Assembly: GCA_038231495.1 (NCBI GenBank)
Contig: JBBRLG010000058.1
Coordinates: 1-19,933 of the forward strand
DNA from: JBBRLG01 sp038231495
GTDB lineage: Bacteria > Planctomycetota > Planctomycetia > Gemmatales > Gemmataceae
Direction of reading: 5' to 3'
DNA: 19,933 nucleotides
The notes below the pieces were generated by a model. The model searched no databases. It had not been told where the DNA came from and saw only the letters and a list, made by a program, of their open reading frames with translations. Both the position numbers and the translations under genes were made by a program. Below are positions 1 to 6,594 of this stretch, in pieces; positions within the stretch are counted from its first letter, which is position 1, and every line of letters starts with the position of its first letter.

Positions 1-49
1 AAGGGGCGCTCGTTAGAATGGCGGGTCTGGGTCGTCTGTTTGAGCTTGT

Positions 50-73
50 ACGGTTGTGTGCGTACCGTTTTTT
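50..73 (+). terminator. Short hairpin followed by a T-run in the leader of the first gene
   Basis: A 5-bp stem (ACGGT at 50-54, ACCGT at 64-68) with a 9-nt loop is followed directly by six T residues (68-73). This has the form of a weak intrinsic terminator. It most likely ends a gene that lies before the window, or attenuates the small secreted protein that starts at 90. A TAGAAT hexamer at 14-19 could be a -10 box for that gene, but its -35 would lie at or beyond the window edge. Confidence 0.3.
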
Positions 74-89
74 CACCACGAGGTTGACT

Positions 90-359
90 ATGTCGAAGCG
101 CGTTCAATTCACCGTCGTCGGTCTGGTCTGTTTCCTGCTGGGCACCGCGGTGGCGTACCCCGTCGTCCAGGCCCAGGGCGAGAAGGCCAAGGGGCCCGAT
201 TGGAAGCACGGCATGGAACTCCGCGTCCGCAAGGCCGGCGAACCCGACTTCAATAAGGACACCAAGAAGTTCGGCATCGAAGTCTTCCGCGACGAGAACA
301 ACGGCAACCTGATTTACATTTCCGAAACCGGCGCCATCGCGGTCGCCCCCGGGAAGTAA
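90..359 (+). CDS. Small secreted planctomycete protein of unknown function (89 aa)
   Basis: The chosen ATG has ACGAGG ending 6 nt upstream. Starting there gives a classic signal peptide: basic MSKR, a hydrophobic stretch at about residues 6-22, and an AQA-type cleavage site near residue 28. An upstream ATG at 18 would bury this signal behind 24 extra residues, so it was rejected. The mature part is about 60 residues, charged, and ends in a compact block containing KKFGIEVFRDENNGNLIYI. From memory, similar short exported proteins with a KDTKKxG-EVF-DENNGNLIYISETG block occur in planctomycetes; none has a function I can name. There are no cysteines in the mature part and no enzyme motif. The gene converges on the M1 peptidase/barrel gene and shares its terminator-like hairpin. 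The call as a real gene is firm; the function is unknown. Confidence 0.8.
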   Translation: MSKRVQFTVVGLVCFLLGTAVAYPVVQAQGEKAKGPDWKHGMELRVRKAGEPDFNKDTKKFGIEVFRDENNGNLIYISETGAIAVAPGK

Positions 360-369
360 GCACCGACCG

Positions 370-401
370 CCGCTTGCGGCTGAGCGCAAAGCCGCAAGCG
401 G
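370..401. terminator. Perfect 11-bp inverted repeat between convergent genes
   Basis: The arms CCGCTTGCGGC (370-380) and GCCGCAAGCGG (391-401) pair perfectly around a 10-nt loop. The hairpin starts 10 nt after the stop of the + strand gene and ends one base before the stop codon of the - strand gene. There is no T-run on either side, so it may act as a bidirectional mRNA-end or stabilising hairpin rather than as a canonical intrinsic terminator. Confidence 0.55.
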
Positions 402-402
402 G

Positions 403-3400
403 TCAAAACGGCAAATCCACCCCGAACCAGAACTGCGTCGGCGTGTTCGAGTTGAGCGTCTTGGCCACGTCGAACCGTAACGTCGTCCGCTCCACGAAGC
501 TGAACCAGGACACGTCCAGCCGGATGCCACCGCCGACCGCGTGCGCCACCGGTCCCGTCGAGTGGTTGTACACCAGCGCGTCCCCCACGTCGTAAAACGC
601 CGCCCCGTAGACGTTGCGCAGGCCGACCGCATGGTCGATCATGTCATAGTGCAGCCGCGTCGCCAACGGCACCCGCCACTCGACGCTGCCCACCCACACC
701 GTACTGCCCTGCCGTTGCGACAGGTCGAAGCCGCGGTACAGGTTCGAGCCGCCCAGGGTGAAGAACTCGCCGCGGCCCGGCATGCTCGTCGCGCCGTACA
801 GCCGCACCGCCAGCCGCGTGTCGCTCAGCCAGCTACACGCCGGCCTTACCGCGTCGTGGACGGCCGGCAATCCCAGGCAATATGCCGACAGATCCGGGAA
901 CCCTTGCACGTACGCCGCCTCGGCCGACGTGCGGTGGACGGCCCGGTAGCCGCCGACCTGGGCCACGCCGCCCTCGTACGCCGCGTCGAACAGAAAGCCA
1001 CCTTCCGGGTCCCAGTAAGGCGTGCGGTAGTCGAGCCGGTAGTGGGCGCCCACGGTGCTGGCGTGCTCGTAACGCTCGCCGCGCGGGTCTGGGTTCTTCA
1101 CGAACGGCAAAAAGTTGTCCTGGTACGACGCGAACGCCTCGACGTAGTGGATCGGCGGCAGGTACAAGCTGTCGCCGTAGTCGATGATGTAGCGCTCGAA
1201 CGCCACGCCGCGCGTCGCCTGGTTTTCCGCCGAGTAGGCCGTCGCCAGCCGCTGCTCGGCGTTGAAGCCGGTCTGGAAATGATGGTCCGGCCAGTGGTCC
1301 CACAGGCCGTCGGCCCCGACCACCACGTCGCGGTAGTCGGTCCGGTAGGCCGCGTAGACGCCGCCGGTGAAGAACTGCGTGCGGTACGCCCCGGCCCGCA
1401 CGCCCAGCAGCGTGCCGCGCGGGTACCACGGGTCGTCGTAGACCGCGCTGTAAATCCACGGACCCGCGATCACGTTCCAGCGGTCGTAGTAGTTCGTCAA
1501 GTCCGTCTCGTCGAGGAAACTGTACAGCGGCGTCACGCGCCAGCGCACCGGCGTCTTCCAGTAGTTGTTCGCCGGATCCTTGTCCACGAGCACCTGGTCC
1601 GGATCGACGGCGATCTGCGTCGGCACCGCGGGCAGCAGGATTTCCACGCGGTATTCGCGATCGCCGACCGTCTCGAACGAAGTCGGCGGCTCGTCGAGGT
1701 GGTACGACTTGGCCTGCGGAAAGATCGGAATGCGGATTGGGTAGCCCTCGCTGCCCGGCATGCTGAAGCCCAGAACGGTCTGCTCGGCGTATTGTTCCTT
1801 TTGCTTGAGGCGCACGACGACGCGCGTCTTGCCGTTGGCCTCGCCCAGCTTGCAGGCGTCGTCCATCTTGGCGCAGGGCCGCAGCCGGGACGGCCGGCAC
1901 ATCGACGGCGGCGGCAAGACCGTCACCTTGTCGATGGCCCAGTCGGACAGGCCGGGGCCGTAGAGCCAGTATTTGAAGAACTCGTCCCACGGCTCGTCGG
2001 TGTACGCCTCCAGCTCGCGCTGCAAGTCGGCGGCGCGCAGGATGCGATAGCGATAGCGGCTGTAAATGATGCGCATGAAGTCGAGGAAGCTTTCTTCGCC
2101 GAGCCGATCCTCGATCATGCCGACAATGCGCGACCCCTTGTCGTAGCACATGCTGAACAGGTTGACGAGGTGGCCGTACTTGGGCATGTCCTGAATGGCC
2201 GGGCTGTTCTCGCCGCGGCCGAGCGTGCCGTACAGGCCGTAAGAGTGAAAATCCTGCCGGCGGACGTTGGGCGCCCACTCCAGGCCGCGCGGGTAGGCGA
2301 TTAGCGTGTTGTCGTGGCCGTGCTTGCGGTCCATGAGGCGGTTGGAGAAGTACGACGCGAACGCCTCGTCCATGAAGGTTTCGCAATAACCGTTGGTGCC
2401 GATAAGGTTGTAAAACCACTGATGGCAAACCTCGTGCGAGATGAGGTAATCGACGTAGGCGACGCCGACGTGCGGCATGCCAAAGACGCGCTCGTCGATC
2501 ATGACGAGCGTGGCGCACTCGTTGCCGTTCCAGCCGAAAAACGCCTCGCAGATCGTGAAATCCGGATACGGATACGGCCCGAACCAGCGGCTGTAAGCGA
2601 CAATCGCCTCGGTCGCGATGCGCACCATTTCCTTGGCGTAGAACTCGTGTTCCGGGAAGGCGACGACGTGAACCTTGACCGGGGCCGGCACGCCGGCTTG
2701 CACCGGCACCTCGCCCTCGAAGACCTTGAACCGCTTGCTGCACAAAAAGGCGAAGTCGCGCACGCCGTTGGCGACGATCTCCACTTCCTTCTTGCCGCCC
2801 TTCAGCGGCGTCGTCCGCACAACCGAGCCGGTGGTCGCGACTTCCTGGTCGCACGGCAGCGTTACGGTGACGTGGTAGACGCCCGATTCGTTGAAGAACG
2901 GCTGGTGCCAGGGAATGAACGGCGTCGGCCGCCAGTGGCCGAGGTTCGTCGGCTTGTCCTCGACGTTCTTCGGCGCGGGCAACAGCACGTCGTCGTAAAC
3001 CGCGAAGACCGGCAGCCAGTTGCTGAGGAACGTCACGCCCTCCCACTGTCCCCAACGCCCCTGCTTTTCCGGCAAGTGCATCGTAATCTCGAGAACGATG
3101 GTGACCGCTTCATTCTCGGCGACGGGGTGCGGCAGCTTCACGACAAGGGCGGTGTGGGTGTCGCCCTGGTAATCGAATTTGAGGTCGATGGGCGTCTTGC
3201 CGTCGAGCGTGGCCTTCGTGACTTCGAGCGGCGGCGTGGTATAGCCCAGTGCCTCGCCGGGGTTGACGCGCAGGATTTCGAGCATCTTGGCCTCGAAGCC
3301 GATTTCGGCTTCGGGAACGACGTAATGCGCATGGGCGTTGAAGACGAGTTCGGAGGCACTTGTCTTGTGGCGGTTGGTCCAGGTGGCGTGCATTTGCACA

Positions 3401-3549
3401 CGGGCGGTGTGCCCGGCCACGTCGAGGTCCATCGTCACGTCGTAGCGCGGCAGCCATGCGGGTGGCTCGCCGGCACGGACGGACGCCGAACCCAGCCCCA
3501 GGACCAGCAGGGCAAACAGCAGCCACCAGGGCGAGCGGGTCGAGATCAT
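403..3549 (-). CDS. Exported M1-family metallopeptidase fused to a C-terminal outer-membrane beta-barrel
   Basis: The protein has 1048 aa from the ATG at 3549, which has GAGG 10 nt upstream and opens a signal peptide (hydrophobic residues 8-22, cleavage near SVRA-G at 26). The frame is open further upstream, but that part does not look like protein. Residues about 30-540 are an M1 (gluzincin) peptidase: zinc motif HEVCH at 372-376, third ligand E395 exactly 18 residues later, and YDKG at about 469-472 carrying the family's catalytic Tyr. The usual GAMEN exopeptidase motif is replaced by a GNEC-type sequence near 342, so substrate choice may differ from aminopeptidase N. From about residue 690 to the end the sequence becomes rich in alternating aromatic and polar strands, includes GGSNLYRGF, and ends in FWFGVDLPF. 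That is how a BamA/Omp85-type (surface antigen) barrel ends. The likely location is the outer membrane with the peptidase in the periplasm. Peptidase call firm, barrel call good. Confidence 0.88.
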   Translation of the reverse strand: MISTRSPWWLLFALLVLGLGSASVRAGEPPAWLPRYDVTMDLDVAGHTARVQMHATWTNRHKTSASELVFNAHAHYVVPEAEIGFEAKMLEILRVNPGEALGYTTPPLEVTKATLDGKTPIDLKFDYQGDTHTALVVKLPHPVAENEAVTIVLEITMHLPEKQGRWGQWEGVTFLSNWLPVFAVYDDVLLPAPKNVEDKPTNLGHWRPTPFIPWHQPFFNESGVYHVTVTLPCDQEVATTGSVVRTTPLKGGKKEVEIVANGVRDFAFLCSKRFKVFEGEVPVQAGVPAPVKVHVVAFPEHEFYAKEMVRIATEAIVAYSRWFGPYPYPDFTICEAFFGWNGNECATLVMIDERVFGMPHVGVAYVDYLISHEVCHQWFYNLIGTNGYCETFMDEAFASYFSNRLMDRKHGHDNTLIAYPRGLEWAPNVRRQDFHSYGLYGTLGRGENSPAIQDMPKYGHLVNLFSMCYDKGSRIVGMIEDRLGEESFLDFMRIIYSRYRYRILRAADLQRELEAYTDEPWDEFFKYWLYGPGLSDWAIDKVTVLPPPSMCRPSRLRPCAKMDDACKLGEANGKTRVVVRLKQKEQYAEQTVLGFSMPGSEGYPIRIPIFPQAKSYHLDEPPTSFETVGDREYRVEILLPAVPTQIAVDPDQVLVDKDPANNYWKTPVRWRVTPLYSFLDETDLTNYYDRWNVIAGPWIYSAVYDDPWYPRGTLLGVRAGAYRTQFFTGGVYAAYRTDYRDVVVGADGLWDHWPDHHFQTGFNAEQRLATAYSAENQATRGVAFERYIIDYGDSLYLPPIHYVEAFASYQDNFLPFVKNPDPRGERYEHASTVGAHYRLDYRTPYWDPEGGFLFDAAYEGGVAQVGGYRAVHRTSAEAAYVQGFPDLSAYCLGLPAVHDAVRPACSWLSDTRLAVRLYGATSMPGRGEFFTLGGSNLYRGFDLSQRQGSTVWVGSVEWRVPLATRLHYDMIDHAVGLRNVYGAAFYDVGDALVYNHSTGPVAHAVGGGIRLDVSWFSFVERTTLRFDVAKTLNSNTPTQFWFGVDLPF

Positions 3550-3761
3550 GGTTCGACATCCTCGTTGGCAAAAGGTCGGTCTATCCTGGGGGGAAGGGTC
3601 CATACCCCCGGCACAGGCCGTTTGTCTAGGGCACCTTCGCATTCCCAAGGAAAATAGGCAAATTGCGTGGCTAAGGCACTCACTTTGGTGGAACACGGGA
3701 TCTCGTTTTGAATCGACGATCACTCCCTCGCGAAAAAAGCAAAAAAATCGCACCCGGACCC
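3550..3761. other. Divergent spacer, leader of the M1/barrel gene
   Basis: This stretch upstream of the - strand M1/barrel gene has no convincing coding frame. A - strand ORF runs through it in frame with the gene but lacks a ribosome site and protein-like composition. It must contain the - strand promoter, but I see no clean -35/-10 pair. The remainder of the spacer (3762-3961) is described in the next entries. Confidence 0.4.
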
Positions 3762-3790
3762 TTGCATTCGGTTCGAGGCGTGTTAATAAT
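3762..3790 (+). promoter_or_regulatory. Putative sigma-70-type promoter for a small RNA or truD leader
   Basis: TTGCAT (3762-3767) and AATAAT (3785-3790, five of six to TATAAT) are separated by 17 nt, the optimal spacing. Transcription would start near 3797. That is immediately before a 10-bp hairpin and upstream of a long hairpin with a T-run. No coding gene on the + strand starts within the next 165 nt. Confidence 0.5.
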
Positions 3791-3796
3791 GATGGT

Positions 3797-3909
3797 AGAG
3801 CAATGAATGCCCTTCGTTGCTCCCACTGATGAGACCGAGAGATACGCAGGGATCTGAAGCTGACTGGGCGACGGTTTTAGGTTCCACTTCTCTCGGTCTC
3901 ACTTTTTTT
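3797..3909 (+). ncRNA. Candidate structured small RNA or attenuator ending in an intrinsic terminator
   Basis: Hairpin 1 pairs 3798-3807 with 3813-3822 (10 bp, one G-U, 5-nt loop). Hairpin 2 has a perfect 13-bp lower stem (3830-3842 with 3889-3901), a 6x3 internal loop, then 14 more pairs including G-U pairs (3849-3862 with 3872-3885) and a 9-nt apical loop. It is followed by T7 at 3903-3909. The gene to the left runs the other way, so a + strand terminator here must serve a transcript that begins in this spacer. The promoter-like pair just upstream fits a transcript of about 113 nt. An 8-codon ORF (ATG 3803, stop just before hairpin 2) leaves open a leader-peptide attenuator for truD. It matches no RNA family I recognise (not SRP, 6S or tmRNA). 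Seen: structure. Inferred: transcription. Confidence 0.5.
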
Positions 3910-3949
3910 CTCCCCCTCTTTTGCACCTCCGCAAACTTCTCCTTTCTGC

Positions 3950-3955
3950 TACAAT
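3950..3955 (+). promoter_or_regulatory. -10 box TACAAT positioned for a leaderless truD mRNA
   Basis: TACAAT ends 6 nt before the truD ATG, so the expected +1 is the A of the start codon. No Shine-Dalgarno sequence is present upstream of that ATG. The -35 region at 17 nt (CTCCGC) is poor; a TTGCAC at 3921-3926 is 23 nt away, too far for standard spacing. Confidence 0.45.
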
Positions 3956-3961
3956 CGGTGC

Positions 3962-5152
3962 ATGAAACTCAAACAGCAACCCGACGATTTTCGCGTCGAG
4001 GAGATCACGCGCGTTGCGCCGGAGAACGAAGGCGTTTTCGCGTTCTACCGCATGGAGAAGCGCGGCTGGTCCACGCCGGACGCCCTGGCTGCAATCCGCC
4101 GCCGTTGGCAGGTCGAGCCGCAGCGCCTCAGTTACGGCGGCCTCAAAGACCGTTACGCCTGGACGATGCAGTACCTCACGATCAACCACGGCCCGCGCCG
4201 CGGCCTGAACCATCAGCAGATTACGCTGCACTATTTGGGGCAGCTGCGCAACCCGTACACTTCACACGACATTGACGCCAACCGCTTCCGGCTGACGCTG
4301 CGCGACCTGACGCCCACGGAGCAAGAGGCGATGCCAGCGCGCATCGCCCAGGTTTCGGCCGAGGGCGTGCCGAACTATTTCGACGACCAGCGTTTCGGCT
4401 CGGTCGCCGGCGAGGGCGAAGAGTTCATCGGCCGGCTGCTGGTACGCGGCCAGTTCGAGGAGGCGCTCAAGTTGGCGCTGGCGGGCCGTTACGAGTACGA
4501 CCGCGCCGAGCAGAAGCGCGAGAAGCACATCGTCTTGACGTACTGGGGCAACTGGGAAGTCTGCAAGGAAAAGTTGCCGCGCGGCCACGCGCGCAGCCTG
4601 GTCGATTACCTGCGCGTGCATCCCGGCGACTTCCGCGGCGCGATCGCCCGGTTGCGACCGGAGCTGCGCGGCCTGTACCTGTCGGCGTACCAGAGCCACT
4701 TGTGGAACCAGATGCTCGTAAGCTGGCTGCGGCAACACTGCCGACCGGAACAGCTGCGGCCCGTGGCGTTGCGCCTCGGCGACGTGCCGTTCCACGTCGG
4801 CCTCGACGCCGGGCAACAGGCGGCACTGGCGAGCCTGCAACTGCCGCTACCCTCGTCGCGCCTGAAAATCGATGAAAGCGACCCGAATTATCCGCTATTG
4901 CGCGACGTATTGGCGGAGGAGTCGCTGGAATTGAAGGACGTGCAAGTGCGCGGCATCCGCGAGATGTTCTTTTCGCGGGGCGAGCGCGGGGCGTTGTGCG
5001 TGCCCGGCGGCTTGACGGCGGAATTCGCGGACGACGACCTGCACCCGCGGCGGTTGAAGGCAACGCTGGTATTCGAGTTGCCGCGCGGGTGTTACGCGAC
5101 GCTGATCGTCAAGGCGGTGACGCCGCTACCGGCACCCGAACCGGCGGCGTGA
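3962..5152 (+). CDS. truD: tRNA pseudouridine(13) synthase TruD
   Basis: TruD isomerises U13 of tRNA to pseudouridine in the cytoplasm. The 396-aa protein shows the family landmarks in order: an N-terminal DDFRVEEI segment, the catalytic loop GLKDRYAWTMQ with the presumed nucleophile Asp63, NYFDDQRFG at 138-146 (family NYFGxQRFG), and YLSAYQSHLWNQM at about 239-251. The length is near that of bacterial TruD. The start is fixed by TACAAT 6 nt upstream and by the N-terminal match to the family; there is no ribosome site, so translation is probably leaderless. The structured spacer upstream may also regulate it. The neighbours are unrelated in function: the divergent M1/barrel gene and the accessory cassette that follows after 71 nt. 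Confidence 0.93.
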   Translation: MKLKQQPDDFRVEEITRVAPENEGVFAFYRMEKRGWSTPDALAAIRRRWQVEPQRLSYGGLKDRYAWTMQYLTINHGPRRGLNHQQITLHYLGQLRNPYTSHDIDANRFRLTLRDLTPTEQEAMPARIAQVSAEGVPNYFDDQRFGSVAGEGEEFIGRLLVRGQFEEALKLALAGRYEYDRAEQKREKHIVLTYWGNWEVCKEKLPRGHARSLVDYLRVHPGDFRGAIARLRPELRGLYLSAYQSHLWNQMLVSWLRQHCRPEQLRPVALRLGDVPFHVGLDAGQQAALASLQLPLPSSRLKIDESDPNYPLLRDVLAEESLELKDVQVRGIREMFFSRGERGALCVPGGLTAEFADDDLHPRRLKATLVFELPRGCYATLIVKAVTPLPAPEPAA

Positions 5153-5223
5153 GCAGGGCGCGAATTGCGGTCTATTTTGCTACTCAATGAGGGTAGGATA
5201 AGACAACTCGCCGGAGGGATGCA

Positions 5224-5796
5224 ATGAACGTGAAATTTGTTGGCGGTCCTTACGATGGCATGGAAGTTGACCATAAAAAGCTGAATCAATACGCCCAACT
5301 CACCGCCGTGATCGGTGAGGTGGGTGTGCGTAGTTTTGCGTTGATGCCATCCAGGGACGAGTGGGACCGATTGCTGGGCGGGGAACGGGTTGAAGCAGGG
5401 ATCTTGTACCCTTACGAGCAGTTCACCGGGGATACCGGAATGCGGTTTGAAAAGGCCGCGCCGGATGCCGTCCAGCGCGCCCAAAGCGAAAGTCGCCTCA
5501 AAGTGCATTCCCGGGCCGCAACGGGCCTCGGCGCCTTGTCTTATGGCGAGCGCCGCCAGGTCATCGAGGCCGCCGACGCGCTGCAACACGAGGAACCGAC
5601 CCGCTGGCCGCGAGACAAAGTTATCCGGCTGTCCACGACGGAACCCGTGTTCCTGTTGCGGGTCTCGCCGGAACTTCGCGCATTCATTCGCACGCCGGAG
5701 TCCGGCGGCGTGCTACTGGATGACATTGTCCGTAAGGAAACCCTCAAACTCTTCCGACAGCACCAGGAGGCGGAGGTTCCCAGTGAAGGAGTTTGA
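5224..5796 (+). CDS. Two-domain accessory protein with a RelE/ParE-like C-terminus
   Basis: The protein has 190 aa. The start ATG has GGAGGG 5 nt upstream. Residues 1 to about 75 begin VKFVGGPYDGMEVD and contain LMPSRDEW and LYPYE; small domains with this pattern recur in planctomycete hypothetical proteins, function unknown to me. Residues about 105-185 have a RelE/ParE-like profile: a helix (SYGERRQVIEAADAL), then VIRLST, FLLRVSPELRAFIR and VLLDDIVRKETLKLF. This resembles toxin-fold proteins in which an Arg-rich strand and a final DIxxxxxL helix are conserved. The RelE-like reading is an inference without a database search. It is the first gene of a three-gene overlapping unit, and its last 14 nt overlap the next gene. 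No adjacent gene looks like a typical DNA-binding antitoxin. Confidence 0.65.
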   Translation: MNVKFVGGPYDGMEVDHKKLNQYAQLTAVIGEVGVRSFALMPSRDEWDRLLGGERVEAGILYPYEQFTGDTGMRFEKAAPDAVQRAQSESRLKVHSRAATGLGALSYGERRQVIEAADALQHEEPTRWPRDKVIRLSTTEPVFLLRVSPELRAFIRTPESGGVLLDDIVRKETLKLFRQHQEAEVPSEGV

Positions 5797-5992
5797 GACG
5801 ATCCGTTTCGACGTTGATCGGTGCCGAATCGAAACGCAGGAGTTGCGGGACTGGCTCGCCGGCAAAACGGATTTGACGGAAAGGAAAGACGTTTTACCCT
5901 TCTTCAAGGCCCGCAAACAGGTATTCGAAACACCGAGTACAATTGCAAGAGCCGTCACGCATTTGGAAAGGAGCGGGGCCAATGAAATTTGA
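5783..5992 (+). CDS. Small protein (69 aa), possibly related to the N-terminal cap of Shedu/DUF4263-like proteins
   Basis: The GTG start at 5783 is supported by two nearby ribosome sites: AGGAGG at 5765-5770 and GGAGG 6 nt from the start. The start lies inside the end of the preceding gene, and its own stop overlaps the next start, so the three genes look translationally coupled. The sequence is short, helical and charged, with the string LTERKDVLPFFKARKQ. From memory, an ER-DILPFF-AR segment opens planctomycete proteins that continue into a DUF4263/Shedu-type nuclease domain; here the protein stops right after it. It may be a stand-alone adaptor, an antitoxin-like partner of the upstream RelE-like protein, or a truncated gene. 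Coding status is fairly good; the family link is tentative. Confidence 0.55.
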   Translation: MKEFETIRFDVDRCRIETQELRDWLAGKTDLTERKDVLPFFKARKQVFETPSTIARAVTHLERSGANEI

Positions 5993-6548
5993 CCTTCTGA
6001 TGCAACTCTGTCGTTCAGCCGGCGTAGCCCTTGCCAATCCCGGTGAAATCCCAGAGTTGCCAAGCGGTGCATTGCCGGACCGTCCCGCCCGCGAAAAACT
6101 AGTCATGTCAACCGAACAGCAGATAAACGATGACATTCACGCAATCCAGGACATGTTGCTACCGTCGGTAATTGCCTGCGTGCGTGCCGATCATTCGCTG
6201 GTCGATGCGGCATCCGATTGCTTTACAACCGTTTCGCGCGAAGTGGCTACTGGCATAGCCATGAGGTTTTACTCGGGTTTTCTCGACATGGCCAAAACTC
6301 TGCGAAAGGATGTGTGGGGGGAAGAAATCTTACCTGAGCAGCGCGGCAAAATGGTCGAAGTCATCCACGAGAAGCCAACGCAAGACAAGATTTACTGCGC
6401 CGGTGTATGTTTTGGCTGGTGGGGTATCGAAAGGCGCAGTCCACAGGAGGCCGTGGTTGAGGACGGAATCAGCGAGCAACACAAGCAACTCTACCTCGCC
6501 GAATACCACGAATACAAGAAATCCGTGTTTGCGGCTTCCGGCTTGTAG
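5982..6548 (+). CDS. Unknown accessory protein, third gene of the overlapping cassette (188 aa)
   Basis: The chosen ATG at 5982 has AAGGAG 8 nt upstream and overlaps the previous gene by 11 nt. A longer frame from 5943 would overlap more and has no ribosome site. The protein is mostly helical, with a Pro-rich turn near residues 18-33 and a distinctive CAGVCFGWWGIERRSP segment around residues 143-158. There is no signal peptide, membrane segment or catalytic motif that I recognise. Base composition is less GC-rich than in the flanking housekeeping genes, which suggests transfer together with the two upstream genes. It converges on the glycosyltransferase gene after 46 nt. Function unknown. Confidence 0.6.
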   Translation: MKFDLLMQLCRSAGVALANPGEIPELPSGALPDRPAREKLVMSTEQQINDDIHAIQDMLLPSVIACVRADHSLVDAASDCFTTVSREVATGIAMRFYSGFLDMAKTLRKDVWGEEILPEQRGKMVEVIHEKPTQDKIYCAGVCFGWWGIERRSPQEAVVEDGISEQHKQLYLAEYHEYKKSVFAASGL

Positions 6549-6594
6549 TCGCATCAACACTGGAGTTGCCCACTAGCGAAATCTGGAATAGACC

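Noticed and set aside
541..2304. A 587-codon + strand frame antisense to the M1/barrel gene
   Set aside because: Arg/Val/His-rich composition, no motifs, and the opposite strand encodes a clear enzyme.
833..3055. A 740-codon - strand frame inside the M1/barrel gene
   Set aside because: It is the shifted frame of the real gene, Arg/Gly/Pro-rich and without any domain.
3826..3901. CTGATGAG followed by a long stem, reminiscent of a hammerhead ribozyme core
   Set aside because: The required GAAA after stem II is missing (TCAC is present instead) and there are no stems I and III in the right places.
3921..3934. Small hairpin TTGC-ACCTCC-GCAA with an anti-Shine-Dalgarno-like loop before truD
   Set aside because: A 4-5 bp stem is too weak, and the segment lies upstream of the likely truD start site, so it would not be in the truD mRNA.
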